A stretch of DNA of 64,000 nt from Ianthella basta (lineage: Eukaryota > Porifera > Demospongiae > Verongiida > Ianthellidae): contig OZ025869.1 of assembly GCA_964019415.1 (NCBI GenBank), positions 6,334,882-6,398,881 on the forward strand, read 5' to 3'. Each line of letters begins with the position of its first letter. Position 1 is the first letter of the stretch. A program made the translations under genes and the position numbers. A model generated the notes under the pieces. That model saw only the letters and a program-made list of their open reading frames with translations, was not told where the DNA came from and searched no databases. Below are positions 42,681 through 53,171 of this stretch, piece by piece.

Positions 42681-43649
42681 GGATCTTGTCACTCTGGGGA
42701 ATCTCAAGCAAGAACTGCCTCAGTATGTAGCTGCAATAGAAGACATCTCCCCAACATACAGCCCCCTTGAGTTTTGGCGTAAGATGTCCAAGTATGCTGA
42801 CCTGGCTGTCTCCTGCAAGCAGAACGGCTTCGCCACTACACTAGTAACTGTCCAAGTTTGCTCCAGGGGCTTCCAACACCAACCCAGACAGGACAATCTC
42901 TACAAGCTGGTGAAGGCTCCCCTCAACCACAAGACAGATTTTGAGAGGCAGCTCATGAGGAGGGCAATCAAGGGGTCCTCCCCAAGTGGAATGGCAGTCT
43001 TGGCCTGCCTTCAATGGCCACCCTGTACAAAAAGCTCTAAGGCTGCCAGCCACATCTACTCCACCGACCCTGTGGTGAGGTCCATAGCCACACGGGAGAC
43101 AAAGAAGGAGACCAAGTCCCAATGACTTGCCTTCCATCCCTACACCAAAGTGATTGAAGTGATGAAGGAAGACACAGGAATCTCCAAGAGCCAGTTGACA
43201 ACCCAGGTGAAGTGGAAGGTGGAAGCAGCCAACAATGAAACACGCCTCTCCCACTGCACAAGCCTCATTAGGCCAGACTGCACATAGCTTTCAGGGAAGA
43301 GCTGCTGAGGTATTGTCCAACACAGTTCAAACTCTCCCAGAAGGCATCTTCAAGTTCGCCTTAAATGCAGTGACCGACACTCTCACACACAACAGCAACC
43401 TGTTCCGGTGGAAGAAGAAGTCTTCTCCTCAGTGCCAACTCTGTAGCAAGGAGCAAACCCTTCATCGAGCTACTTACTGTTTTATGTAACTGATCACCAT
43501 CTGTTAACTGTGCAGTATTTTTCCGATACTTTGGCAGTGGGTGATGATCAGACCCCATGTCCACATTATTAACTTTAAACCTGATTCTTGTACATGCATG
43601 TGCATGCGATTTTTGCTCTCAATTTGAGTTTAATAATGATGGCATGTTT

Positions 43650-43720
43650 GAAAAAAGGGAGAGGGAGAGGGAGAGTGAGAGGGAGAGGAAGAGGGAGAGC
43701 GAGAGTGGTGAAGACTACCC
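43650..43720. repeat. GA-rich LINE tail
   Basis: GAAAAAAGGGAGAGGGAGAG continues with GAGTGAGAGGGAGAGG units. It corresponds in place to the GA tails of the sister copies. Confidence 0.7.
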
Positions 43721-43730
43721 TCCTTCACTC

Positions 43731-44025
43731 GCACCTAATCTGGTGCAAGAGAAACTGGAGGGAATAGCTCTAGCCCTGAACTCGTCTATGTACAGTAACA
43801 TTGTAGCTGCATGAACATCATACCAATACTCTGTTTCATATTTTAATATAGCTTCTTATCCTACAAATTTTCTTCTTAGGCCAGACTGTAAACTGTGTAT
43901 GTGTTTTTGTAGAACACTTTTTAGCAGGGTCTGGAGTAACCTAAGACCACACGTGTACCCTTTTTGTTCTTGTTTGAATAATTATGGTTCATGTGCAGTG
44001 AAAAAAAGAGAGAGAGAGAGAGGTG
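43731..44025 (+). mobile_element. 3' end of another LINE copy
   Basis: CTGGTGCAAGAGAAACTGGAGGG is the nucleotide sequence of the WCKRNW-coding end seen in LINEs A and B. It is followed by the same 3' UTR phrases (AACTGTGTATG, TGTAGAACA, AGCAGGGTCTGG) and a terminal GAAAAAAAGAGAGAGAGAGA. Only the last 300 bp survive. Confidence 0.6.
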
Positions 44026-44654
44026 AGAGCTGTTAATTGCAGGGTTATAGAGAGGGAGAAAGCTGAGTTCAGGTGGAAACTCTTATCTAGCTGTCTAGGC
44101 AAGCATTTTCGCTTGTTTTCTAGTTTTTTTTTTCCAAAACTACTTAACCTAGTAACTGGTTTGGCCAAGTCTGGTTAGTTTCCTTCAGCAACGTTTGAAC
44201 TTGCAGCTATTTCAAGTTTCTGGCACCTCATTTCACAAGATTAGAGGTCAAAGAATGCATCTACTCCTAGAGAAATGCTGCTGTTTCTGCCAGAAAACCT
44301 TTAAAGGTTTAGAAATCCACTACAAGGGCTGCCCTGAGCGTCATGGAGCTGACTACCATCATCTTCTATCAGAAAAGACAAAGGCAAAGAAACAGAGCGG
44401 CAAAGCAAAGAAGGCCCCCTGCCCAAAATGTGATAAGCACTTTTTACAACTGGAGACACAGTGCCTCATGCAAAGTCACACATGTGTCACCCAGTCCTGC
44501 ACCTCACCCTCCAGATGTACCTGTAGCACACAGTTCTGTACCCCATCACCCAAATGGACCTGTACCTCCCAGTTTTGTAACTCTCCTTCCAAATGCATCT
44601 GTACCCCCAGGACTCTACCTCACCCTTCACACATGCAGGCAGCACACAACATGG

Positions 44655-45150
44655 TGCTGTACCCAATGAGTTTTGTACATAACAGTCATGAATGTCCTAC
44701 ACACACACCCATTGCCCATACACAACTCCTCATTACATCCCAATCATCACCAACACATGTACAATGTTTTGCAGAATATAGAATTAAGACATACAAAGTA
44801 CAGCTATGCATGTGATATTGCAATGTGATAAACTTGTATCATCAGTAGAACGTTGTGAACTCAGTATGAAATGCTCTGTAAGATTGATTTTATGTTACGT
44901 TTCAGGCAAAAGTCTACCAAATCCACACTCCTTAGCAATTAGCCATTGCCTTGGAGCCAGAGTCAGCCGCATTGCATGATCAAAGTCTGCAAGCTCTAAG
45001 CTGCTCATGGGCAGTGCAGTCAATGTCAAGCTGTACCCAATGAGTTTTGTACATAACAGTCATGCATGCCCTACACACACACCCATTGCCCATACACAAC
45101 TCCCAATTACATCCCAATCATCACCAACACATGTACAACATTTCAACACC
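44655..45150. repeat. Direct duplication inside LINE D (about 115 bp, 380 bp apart)
   Basis: GTACCCAATGAGTTTTGTAC followed by CACACCCATTGCCCATACAC and CATCCCAATCATCACCAACA occurs at about 44660-44765 and again at 45030-45140 with few differences. Confidence 0.75.
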
Positions 45151-45367
45151 TATTTACCACAATTACACCCCAACACGTTACCTGTTCCACCATACACAGT
45201 CATCACCACCTGCACAAAACACCCTCATAACCCCATCACCCCAGCCTGAATCTAGGCATGAAGCACCACTTGGAGCCTCACTTCCTAGTGCCCATCCCAC
45301 TTTGATGCACTCCCCCACTAATGTTCACTTCCTGCCAGTGATCAATCTACTGAAGGAAGCTGGGGTA

Positions 45368-45552
45368 TGGAAAGAGGCAAACTCCTTCTTTAAGGAGCAC
45401 CTTGTCCCAAGAGTGCTCGTGGAAAGTATAGCTGATGTCATGAATGATGTGCTATGCATGGAAAGAGGCAGACTCCTTCTTTAAGGAGCACCTGGTCTCA
45501 AGAGTGCTCATGCAAAGTACAGCTGATGTCATGAATGATGTGCTGTGCATAA
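45368..45552. repeat. 97-bp tandem duplication inside LINE D
   Basis: ATGGAAAGAGGCARACTCCT runs through AAGGAGCACCTKGTC and ATGTCATGAATGATGTGCTR, repeated once with about six changes. Confidence 0.8.
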
Positions 45553-46085
45553 CGGATCCATGACTACTTCACCAGGAAGCCCCCAACAACATCACAACAC
45601 GCCAACAGTCCAACCACCATCATCAACACCCTTCTAAGGTGAGAGGCCAGCATCAAAGGATCCTAAAGGCGGTGAAAGAGGAGAAGAGGCAAGCCAAGAA
45701 ACAGCTGAGAGCCCTGAAAAGGGATGGCACCAATCCGGAAGAGGTGCACAAGCTCACACACTTCTTCCATCAATCGGTGCAGAGGTACAGCAAACTGTCC
45801 CATGAAGAGAAGCTCAGGGAAAGGAAGCGGGGCAGGCAGGGTGAGCACAGAGCCTGCCACAACAATCTCTGGAGATTTTCCAAAGCTCTCCTTGATGATG
45901 ACGATTTCACCAGTATACCGCCTTCATTCACCTGCAAGACTGCTGAGTCCTTTTACAGGTCCACCTACAGCAACACCAGCACAAACAAGTCATTCAATCA
46001 GCCAGACTGGAAGCCTGATGTCCCAAGCCTGATGGGGGGTAATCAATGCCAAAATCAGCAGGTGACTTGTACTTTTGTCAGGTGA

Positions 46086-46540
46086 CTTTGCAACGCAGGT
46101 GACTTTGCACAGTCTCACTGACCACCTCCAGAGTACTGATATCACTATTATTATATGCATATTGTTATGTATATAAATGTTCACGTGTGGAAATATTCAC
46201 GAAATTAATTTAGGTCATTCGCAAATATCGTGAACCTTATATTAATCGCCAAATTTTGCCATATATGGTATATGTAGGTTCACCACCTCCGCACACCATG
46301 TGTGCTAGGTGTTAGAGGCCTCCGATGATTGGCTCAGTGAGTTCAGTCCACAGACAACAACAATGGACCGTGAACGCGACCAGACTCCTACTAGGCGCCT
46401 TTAGCGCACTAGAAACCTATTATTGATGGCTGTGGACAGCCTTCAAGAAAGTGAAGTGGCTCCCCATGCCTTGGTAGCAGTTTCTGATTCCTCCACACGC
46501 CCTTCCAGCCGTGTTGCTCCTTCTGCTGCCAGAACCTCTA
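46086..46540. other. No gene recognised
   Basis: AT-rich, then a short open frame starting ATG at 46423 (MMAVDSLQESEVAPHALVAV) that runs into the 60-bp repeat below. No family recognised. Confidence 0.35.
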
Positions 46541-46700
46541 CACAGCTGGGAGCGTTGGCACCCTTTTACGGCTCTACTGTTCCCTCCGCTGCTGGTACCT
46601 CGACGCCACTGGGAGTGTTGGCTCCTTCTTACGGCTCTACTGTTCCCTCTGCTGTTGATACCTCGACGCCACTGGGAGCGTCGGCCCCCTCACGGCTCTA
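46541..46700. repeat. About 60-bp tandem repeat, 2.5 copies
   Basis: CCTCGACGCCACTGGGAGYG followed by TACGGCTCTACTGTTCCCTC is repeated. In one frame it encodes TSTPLGVLAPSYGSTVPSA units. Confidence 0.8.
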
Positions 46701-46800
46701 CACTGTTAAAAATGTGGTGTGATGGTCATACCAGTCGCCGCTCACACCAATGGTGTGATCGATCGCACCGTGCGTTTGGTGTGACGATCACACCCAATTT
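46701..46800. repeat. GGTGTGA/TCACACC inverted motif cluster
   Basis: CACTGTTAAAAATGTGGTGTGATGG is followed, in short blocks, by CTCACACCAATGGTGTGATC and GGTGTGACGATCACACC. Five copies in alternating orientation lie in 90 bp. Confidence 0.55.
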
Positions 46801-47177
46801 GCTCGGTACGCTATTGCACAATCGCGATTCGTTCGTATCCTAGGTAACGAGGACATGTACAGGGGTGCTTCGGAAGATGATTCCTCGTCAGGGAGCTTCA
46901 GGGAGCAACACTGGCACCCTGAGAGTCATTTTGCCGGTGAAGATCACAATGTACATATTGTGTGTGATGTCCAACTATTATTCATCTTATTTTCTTGTGT
47001 AAACCTACTTTTAAGCTATTTGCCCACTGGCCATCACTGGCTGTTGCACGCGCGCACAGACGAAACGCGCATACAAGTGTACTATAGATTGATTAAATTG
47101 CACTTTGTCTAGAGCCTATAGCGCACAAATCTAGTATCTAGTTGCTACACACAGTCACTGCTTTACCACATTTACTG
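46801..47177. other. No gene recognised
   Basis: One open frame (46855-47112) lacks motifs. It could be an extension of the preceding short open frame, but nothing supports it. Confidence 0.35.
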
Positions 47178-47363
47178 CAGGTCATCCTTCAATAGGTACG
47201 TAATATTACAGCTCAAATTAGTCTATTAGTTAATATCTGCATGCATGGTGATGTACTTTGTACTGTTTGCAGGTCATCATTCAATAGGTACGTAATATTA
47301 CAGTCCAAATTAGTCTATTAGTTAATATTTGCATGCATGGTGATGTACTTTGTACTGTTTGTA
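47178..47363. repeat. 92-bp tandem duplication
   Basis: GCAGGTCATCMTTCAATAGG through GATGTACTTTGTACTGTTT is present twice in a row with three differences. Confidence 0.9.
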
Positions 47364-47403
47364 GTTTAGTGCATGGAAGTATTAGCTACGTAGTCAACCA
47401 CTC

Positions 47404-48165
47404 ACTTTGTAGTTGAAGTTTTCCTTGTAGAATTTCTCCTGCATGTACTCAGTCTGTAAACCCTCAAACGGGTGCCTTGAGGTTGCTAATGACGTGCTCA
47501 CACAGGGATGATGTACTGTGCACAACCTGGTTCTGGGTTTTCTTCTAGATCTGTGTTGTCCATGGAAAGCTCGCAAGGGAAGTTATGGGCTTTTCTATCA
47601 GCAGTGGCATACAACTATTGTATTAAGTGTAATATGATTATTGTACATGATCGTTTCTAACTGTACATGTAATTGCACATAATTGAATTTGCTTCATTTT
47701 TGTACTGACATTTTGTATGTTGGGTATATAAGTTTGACATGTACAAGACCTGACTAATTAATGTGCAATAATAATTGTACTATTTATAATGGCAGCTTGT
47801 ATGTATACAGAGTATGCCATGCATGGACAGTCTCTCAGGGTCTAAGCCGACATATAGCTATAGGTCGTCCTTTGCACTTACTCCTGGAAGGTCTGTGGAC
47901 TGTTGGGAGTATCATCGGAATCCTTGCGATCGCATACAATGTCATCTCCACGGTCGCTGAACAATACATCGCGATGCCTTTTGTAGACATGGACTCTGAA
48001 TAATTCGTACGCTCTATCCCTTAAGGCACATCCATCTAGGCCACACTTCACTTCAAAGCTGGGCTCAAATTGATGGACTTGTCCAATGTGCTTCTTCAGT
48101 ACGCCAAGGAAATTGGGAGCTGCAAAGTGATTACAAAGAGAGCAGTGGCGTTTCTGAGTCCCCAT
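47404..48165 (-). pseudogene. C2H2 zinc-finger gene, 5' exons
   Basis: Exon 1 (48165-47882) starts MGTQKRHCSLCNHFA, then LGVLKKHIGQVH (C-x2-C-x12-H-x3-H). A second finger, CGLDGCALRDRAYELFRVHV and YKRH, follows (C-x4-C-x12-H-x4-H). It ends QTFQE at a GTAAGT donor. An exon-like block at about 47545-47404 reads HVISNLKAP, then after a frame change HPFEGLQTEYMQEKFYKENF, ending at a GTGAGT donor. I recall this pairing (two fingers, then a PFxGLxTxYxQxKY..ENF segment) from multi-copy cnidarian, fish and sponge genes of likely transposon origin. The rest of the gene is not in the window. Confidence 0.5.
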
Positions 48166-48500
48166 CGCCAGGCTGAACCATTAAGTCTTGACACTTCAAT
48201 ATCAACGTGATTTAGCTCAAGAATTCACCTTATGTTAGCACTTCATTGTGGCTATCAGCACAAATGCCGAAAGATTTAGCTATGTACGGTTTAGCTAGTA
48301 CGTAGCTACTTCGCCAAAAGAGTCTTTTTTCACTTTCAGGCCCTCTCGTAGCTGCATACCCTCAATCTATCCTGCATGAAGTGACCACGCTAGTACTCCT
48401 TTCAATAGCTAGCTAAAAGCCAGTAAGCATGCAAAACGCTTTTGCATCTGTATATTACACTCTACTGCCGTATCTTATTCCATATATTATGCCTCACAGT
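48166..48500. other. Intergenic stretch between divergent gene fragments
   Basis: About 340 bp between the start codon of the C2H2 exon (minus) and the first exon-like block of the zinc-finger/BEN gene (plus). A shared promoter region is possible. No core motif stands out. Confidence 0.35.
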
Positions 48501-49950
48501 GATGTTGACCAATGCAATTTCAACCTGACATCGTCAAGGACAGCAGAATGGAAAGAAGAGTTTTGTTCATCTTGCGGGAGAGCCGGAAGGTTGCTGCACT
48601 GCCACCGCCCAGTTTGTGCCCGAGTACTTCGGACCTTGTTTCCTGTCTGCTAGCAACCGAGAGAGCAGGACAAATCCAAGACGTCTACCTCATCTCTGGC
48701 ACAGGATTTACTGGACCTAGTAAGTTTTAGCTGGTATAGGTACAGTTTCAATTAAATAATGAAATTACCATGCATTGCCAGGTTCACAGCTGTTGAATAT
48801 ACTCGTATTTATTACTTGATCTGTCACAGGATGATGACACTCCACTGGAGATTTGCCTAAAATGCGGCATGCAGTTCCCCCTACATTCCCTCCGGAAGCA
48901 CCTATACACCTGTCAGCAAGCACTTGAGCTGGCTGGCTGGGATCTTGCGAATTTATTTTATGTTCTTGTCAAATGCACTAAACAGCCATGTGTATACAAT
49001 GTCATATAGGATCTGTGCAAGCATTATGCATGTGCATTCGTTGACTAGTGTATTAGTAGTACCAAGTATGACATGCTACTAAGTGGTCATGGCCCAAACA
49101 TTCATCCACGAGACGCAATTTGTTATTTATTGCATCCACATTATGGCTAAGTGCTAGTATAATTCTGGTCATGACTTCTGCCTGCTACTGTCATGTAGTT
49201 GAGAACGGTGACTCGATAGCTGATGACGATGGAGTGAATGGGAGCTTGTTTGAGGGCTGCAATGATGCAGGATTTCTGGCAGATGGCAGACATTCACCAC
49301 AGCACAACACTACTGATGATGTTGGAAATGCACAACTGCCTTCCCCATTCAGTTCTCCAGTTTACTCCCCATTGACTCCACCAAAGAAGGTGCACAATGT
49401 AATATTCAGCTACCCAACCGCCTCCACCTACCCTGACACCTCTGCATCCAGCTACCCAACTGCCTCCACCTACCCTGATGCCTCTGCATTCAGCTACCAT
49501 ACCACCTCAGCCTCCAGTAGCCCTACCACCTCCAGCAGCACAGAGACCAACGGACGTAACACCACCTACTTCAGCACCTATGGAGGGAGTCCGTTGCTCT
49601 ACGAGATGACTCTTCACGAAGCAATATCTTTGCGAATAGCACTCAGGGAGGCTACGTTGTGCCACCAGATTTCATCTCTACGGCCCTGTATGGGTGCAAG
49701 TCTAGAAGAAACCTGGCTGCCAGTTTAGCAGCGAAGTTGTTCAGTGTCGAGGAGAGAAGTGGATCTAATTGCCGTGGGGTGCTTGGGAAGTCTCCTTTGG
49801 ATGTCAACAGAGTAAAAGCTATCAACTGTGTTTGTATGCAGCATTCTCCCCTGCAGCGCTTGGAGACCCAACTTCAGGTCGCAGGTCGACAAAGAAATGA
49901 GAACAGCCATCAACGAAATGTGCCGAAACACGAGGTCCAACCATCCCACC
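48500..49950 (+). pseudogene. C2HC zinc-finger plus BEN-domain gene
   Basis: An exon-like block ends at CCTA/GTAAGT (48721) and reads LLATERAGQIQDVYLISGTG. After a CACAG acceptor near 48830 the next block is DDDTPLEICLKCGMQFPLHS and LRKHLYTCQ, a single C2HC finger. From 49200 comes an acidic, then Ser/Thr/Pro-rich tract with repeated SYPTASTYPD. After a frame change at a CACTCAG acceptor (49649) the BEN domain reads GYVVPPDFISTALYGCKSRR, NLAASLAAKLFSVEERSGSN, CRGVLGKSPLDVNRVKAI and, one frame over, MRTAINEMCRNTR. BEN domains bind DNA or chromatin. At least two frame problems make it a likely pseudogene. Confidence 0.55.
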
Positions 49951-50320
49951 AGGATAGAGAACAACTGTGTAGGATCTTTAGTTTCACTTGCTTGTTACAA
50001 CTTTTTTATTCTAAGACTTGCTTTTTTCTTGTACGTAAGCTTACTCCCTTTCTGTTTACGTTTGTTTTGTGGAATGATTCTGACTCTATACTCTACTCGC
50101 GGAAGCTGCCAGATCTCCCTATAGCAACATGCACAGCTACAGCAATTATGGTCAATGACCACGTGTCTATGTCTGCAGGGGAGTCTGTCGTGATGTTGTT
50201 AGACGTCGTACAGTTTAAGTATACAGCATCAACCACCAAACACGGAACATTCTTCCTCTCAGTATAACAATCAGGGTGTAGAGATCAATGGCCACTTGGT
50301 ACTTTTTGGTGGTAGAGAAC
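49951..50320. other. No gene recognised
   Basis: Possibly 3' sequence of the BEN gene. Ends in AGAAC (50316-50320), the target duplication of the LTR element. Confidence 0.4.
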
Positions 50321-50527
50321 TGTGGCATAAGCTGAACACTAACTATGTAGTGTTAATTACTGACTATTACTAGTCATAGCTGTGTTACTATCTTTTAGTC
50401 ATGTTAAGTGTTGATTGTGACTGTACTTAGTATCATCTTAGACAAATGTTCTTTGTTGTACTGCTGGTTGAGTAATAAGTGTTGCTGTTGGCGAAGTGAC
50501 TGCGGACGTTCCCCATAGTATTCTACA
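50321..50527 (+). repeat. 5' LTR of the gypsy element
   Basis: 207 bp, TGTGGCATAAGCTGAACACT to ATAGTATTCTACA. It matches the 3' LTR over its whole length. Confidence 0.92.
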
Positions 50528-51879
50528 TGGTGTCAGAAGTGACAGGATGGCTAGTGTTCGGTTGCAGCCTCCCTCCCCCTTTGAGTTCCGGAATCCAGAT
50601 GAATGGCCCCGCTGGAAAAGGCGATTTGAACAGTTTCGCCTAGCGTCCGGACTGTCCTCAGAAGACGACAGTAGACAGGTCAGTACATTTCTATATTGCA
50701 TGGGTGAACATGCGGAAGATACGCTAGCATCTACGGATATCTCCGCTGCTGATCGTACAAAGTACCAGAAGGTGATCGACAAGTTTATTGGCAGGTGCAA
50801 GGTGAGCTCACTCTTCACGAGGATCTCCTCCTGTACAACAGCCGAATTGTTGTTCCCAAGAGCCTGCAAGCCATAATACTGCAGGAAATCCACACTGGAC
50901 ACCAAGGCATCCAGAGATGTCGTCAGCAAATATCTCAATCAGCATGGTGGCCTGGAGTGTCCAAGGAAATAGAACAGCTTATCAGGTCATGCCCAACCTG
51001 TGTGAAAGCCTCCACTCCACACAAGGAGCCAATGATGTACTCACCACTTCCCAGTCATCCATGGGAAAGAGTTGGATCAGATCTTTTTGAGCTTCATGGG
51101 ACCACTTACCTACTGGTTGTGGACTATTTCTCCCGCTACATTGAAATCCAGAAGCTTTCTTCTACCAACTCTAAAAGTGTTATTCTAGCACTGAAAGCCA
51201 TCTACTCTAGACACAGAGTTCCGGTCACGTTGGCCAGCAGTGACAATAGCCCACAATATGCTTCTCAGGAAATGCAGGAGTTCGCTGAGTCCTATGGATT
51301 CAAGCACACCACCAGCAGCCCACACTTCCCTCAAAGCAACGGGATGGCTGAGAGATCAGTCAAGACAGTGAAGAGCCAACTTGACAAGGCAAGCGACCCG
51401 TACATGGCAGTCCTCAGCTACAGAGCTACTCCATTGCCTTGGTGCAATCTAAGCCCAGCTGAACTTTTGATGGGCAGACGTCTGAAAACAGACATCCCTC
51501 AGCCAAAGGCAGCATTCATACCAGAATGGACCCATTTGAGAGGGTTTCGAGAGAAGGACAAAGAGTGGAAGGAGAAGCAGAAATCCGCCTATGACAAACA
51601 ACATCGAGTCAAAAACCTGGCTCCCCTTCCTGATGACCAGTCAGTGTGGGTAAACACCCAAGACAGACTACAGGAAGAGTCATTCAGCCAGCTGCAACCC
51701 TAAGGTCCTACATCGTTGAAACACCTACAGGACAACTTCGTAGAAACTGCAGCCACCTCATCCCAATACCTGAAGAGTCTCAGGAAGACACACCGGAGAG
51801 CGATTCTCCACCAACCCAGACTATTGCCACCCGATCTCGTACTGGAACTCACACCAGACCGCCTTCCGAGAAAGGGAGA

Positions 51880-52083
51880 TGTGGCATAAGCTGAACACTA
51901 ACTATGTAGTGTTAATTACTGAGTATTACTAGTCATAGCAGTGTTACTATCTTAGTCATGTTAAGTGTTGATTGTGACTGTACTTGATACTATCTTAGAC
52001 AATGCTCTTTGTTGTACTGCTGGTTGAGTAATAAGTGTTGCTGTTGGCTAAGTGACTGCGGACGTCCCCCATAGTATTCTACA
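51880..52083 (+). repeat. 3' LTR of the gypsy element
   Basis: 204 bp with the same termini as the 5' LTR and followed by the AGAAC duplication. Confidence 0.92.
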
Positions 52084-52555
52084 AGAACCATCATCCCATA
52101 CTGTTACCAACCTTGTGAGCACATGGAATGGGCAGGTTCTGCACCAAAAAGTACCGCCTATGCCTCCGCTTAATCATCTTCCCATGTTCTGTGGACATAA
52201 AATGAAGCAGCAACGCGGTAAACATTCCACCAGGGCTGCCATTTCGCTGTCTCACATTCAGCACATGCGGTATAGTGCAGAATAATATGTTTCGCTCCAC
52301 TAATTTAGGCACTGCCTGATATTATTTCCAATGCACAAGGGCGCTTACAATTGGAACGGGAAAAATAGGGTACGCCTTAGGGGGCGCTTTAACTGGGGCT
52401 TGTGTAACACTGCCCTTTGGCTTCAATGGCTGCTCACACGTAATGCCCATACCTGTGCACATGCACACAATCACAGGGAAAGACACACACTCGCACACTG
52501 TATACTCATATGCACATGGACAGACAGACTCACCTCGTTAAAGGTAGTGCTCTGT
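52084..52555. other. No gene recognised
   Basis: A minus-strand frame (52312-52091) has a protein-like look (RNGSPGGMFTALLLHFMSTE), but I know no family and see no splice partner. Confidence 0.3.
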
Positions 52556-53171
52556 GATGACGACAGTATTACACTGGTACTGTCTAAACCAGCGAGCCGC
52601 AAGTCCCTGGTTTCCCAAACTGAGACTGTCAGGGGCCAGGGCTATATGAAGGACTTGTCAAGACCCTTTTTCGTTCTGGGAAGGAAGTGAGTCGGGTTTG
52701 GGCTAGGGTATAGCCTTAGATTAAAGGTATGGGATTAGGCACAAAGCCATTGGGGCAGAATGGACTTCATGTAGTTTAGTAGCATTCATACCTGCATTGA
52801 TGAGTTCATGGAATGTTCTTGCAACTTCTCCCGGCCTCTCTTTAAATTGTATAGGTGAAGCAGGACATTGTTAAAGAATGTTCAGTGAAGGTGGTGCCAC
52901 TCATGGAAGAAGTTATACCTTCTATAATGAGGAGGGTGCAGCAATAGCTGAAGGAAGCTTGCACCCTGAAAGAGAACGGTTTCATGGAAGGCAAGTGGAT
53001 GCTGACCATTTCTATATAGGTCCACCAACAAGACTGCATGCATATCAGGGAAGGTACTACCAGGTGCTTCTACTGGACCTCAGCGGTATCTGGATGATGT
53101 TGAAGAGGCAAACAAAGCTATAGCAGTTCTGAAACTGGATACAGCTGCACCAAACGAGATAATTATTTGTA

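Larger units (their letters stand above)
41930..43730 (+). mobile_element. LINE C: composite of zinc-finger and endonuclease pieces
   Basis: The zinc fingers (42118-42350) read CCCFCHKVFRCVGNHYKNCP and CPKCDKHFLRLQTHLRNSA. A 27-bp minisatellite follows (42430-42680). Then comes an endonuclease-like piece, KYADLAVSCKQNGFATTLVT, VQVCSRGFQHQPRQDNLYKL (42780-42960). After that come IEVMKEDTGISKSQLTTQ and the Cys knuckle FKFALNAVTDTLTHNSNL, CQLCSKEQTLH (43330-43470). In LINE B the knuckle precedes the endonuclease, so LINE C is probably two fragments joined. A GA-rich tail ends it. No reverse transcriptase. Confidence 0.6.
44026..46085 (+). mobile_element. LINE D: zinc-finger end and pre-RT linker
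   Basis: The 5' region shares CTAGCTGTCTAGGCAAGC and TTGGCCAAGTCTGGTT-like phrases with LINE C. The frame at 44250 reads LLEKCCCFCQKTFKGLEIHY, KGCPERHGADYHHLLSEKTK and APCPKCDKHFLQLET. A Thr/Pro/His-rich tract follows. At 45640-46030 come RQHQRILKAVKEEKRQAKKQ, ACHNNLWRFSKALLDDDDF, ESFYRSTYSNTS and FNQPDWKPDVPSL, typical of the linker just before a LINE reverse transcriptase. The copy ends there. Tandem duplications lie inside. Confidence 0.6.
50321..52083 (+). mobile_element. Ty3/gypsy LTR retrotransposon, broken, short
   Basis: LTRs at 50321-50527 and 51880-52083 start TG and end CA and are flanked by AGAAC on both sides. A primer-binding site, TGGTGTCAGAAGTG (50528-50541), fits the 3' end of leucine tRNA. 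A purine tract GAGAAAGGGAGA precedes the right LTR. Parts recognised are a gag-like stretch (from 50547) and an integrase part (about 50800-51703) with the H-H-C-C zinc motif and core. The element is about 1.76 kb, far below family length, so it is broken with one major break. The LTRs differ at roughly 4-5 percent, so the insertion is neither brand-new nor very old. Confidence 0.92.

Noticed and set aside
42496-42711. Asp-rich minus-strand frame
   Set aside because: Product of the 27-bp minisatellite inside LINE C, on the opposite strand to the element.
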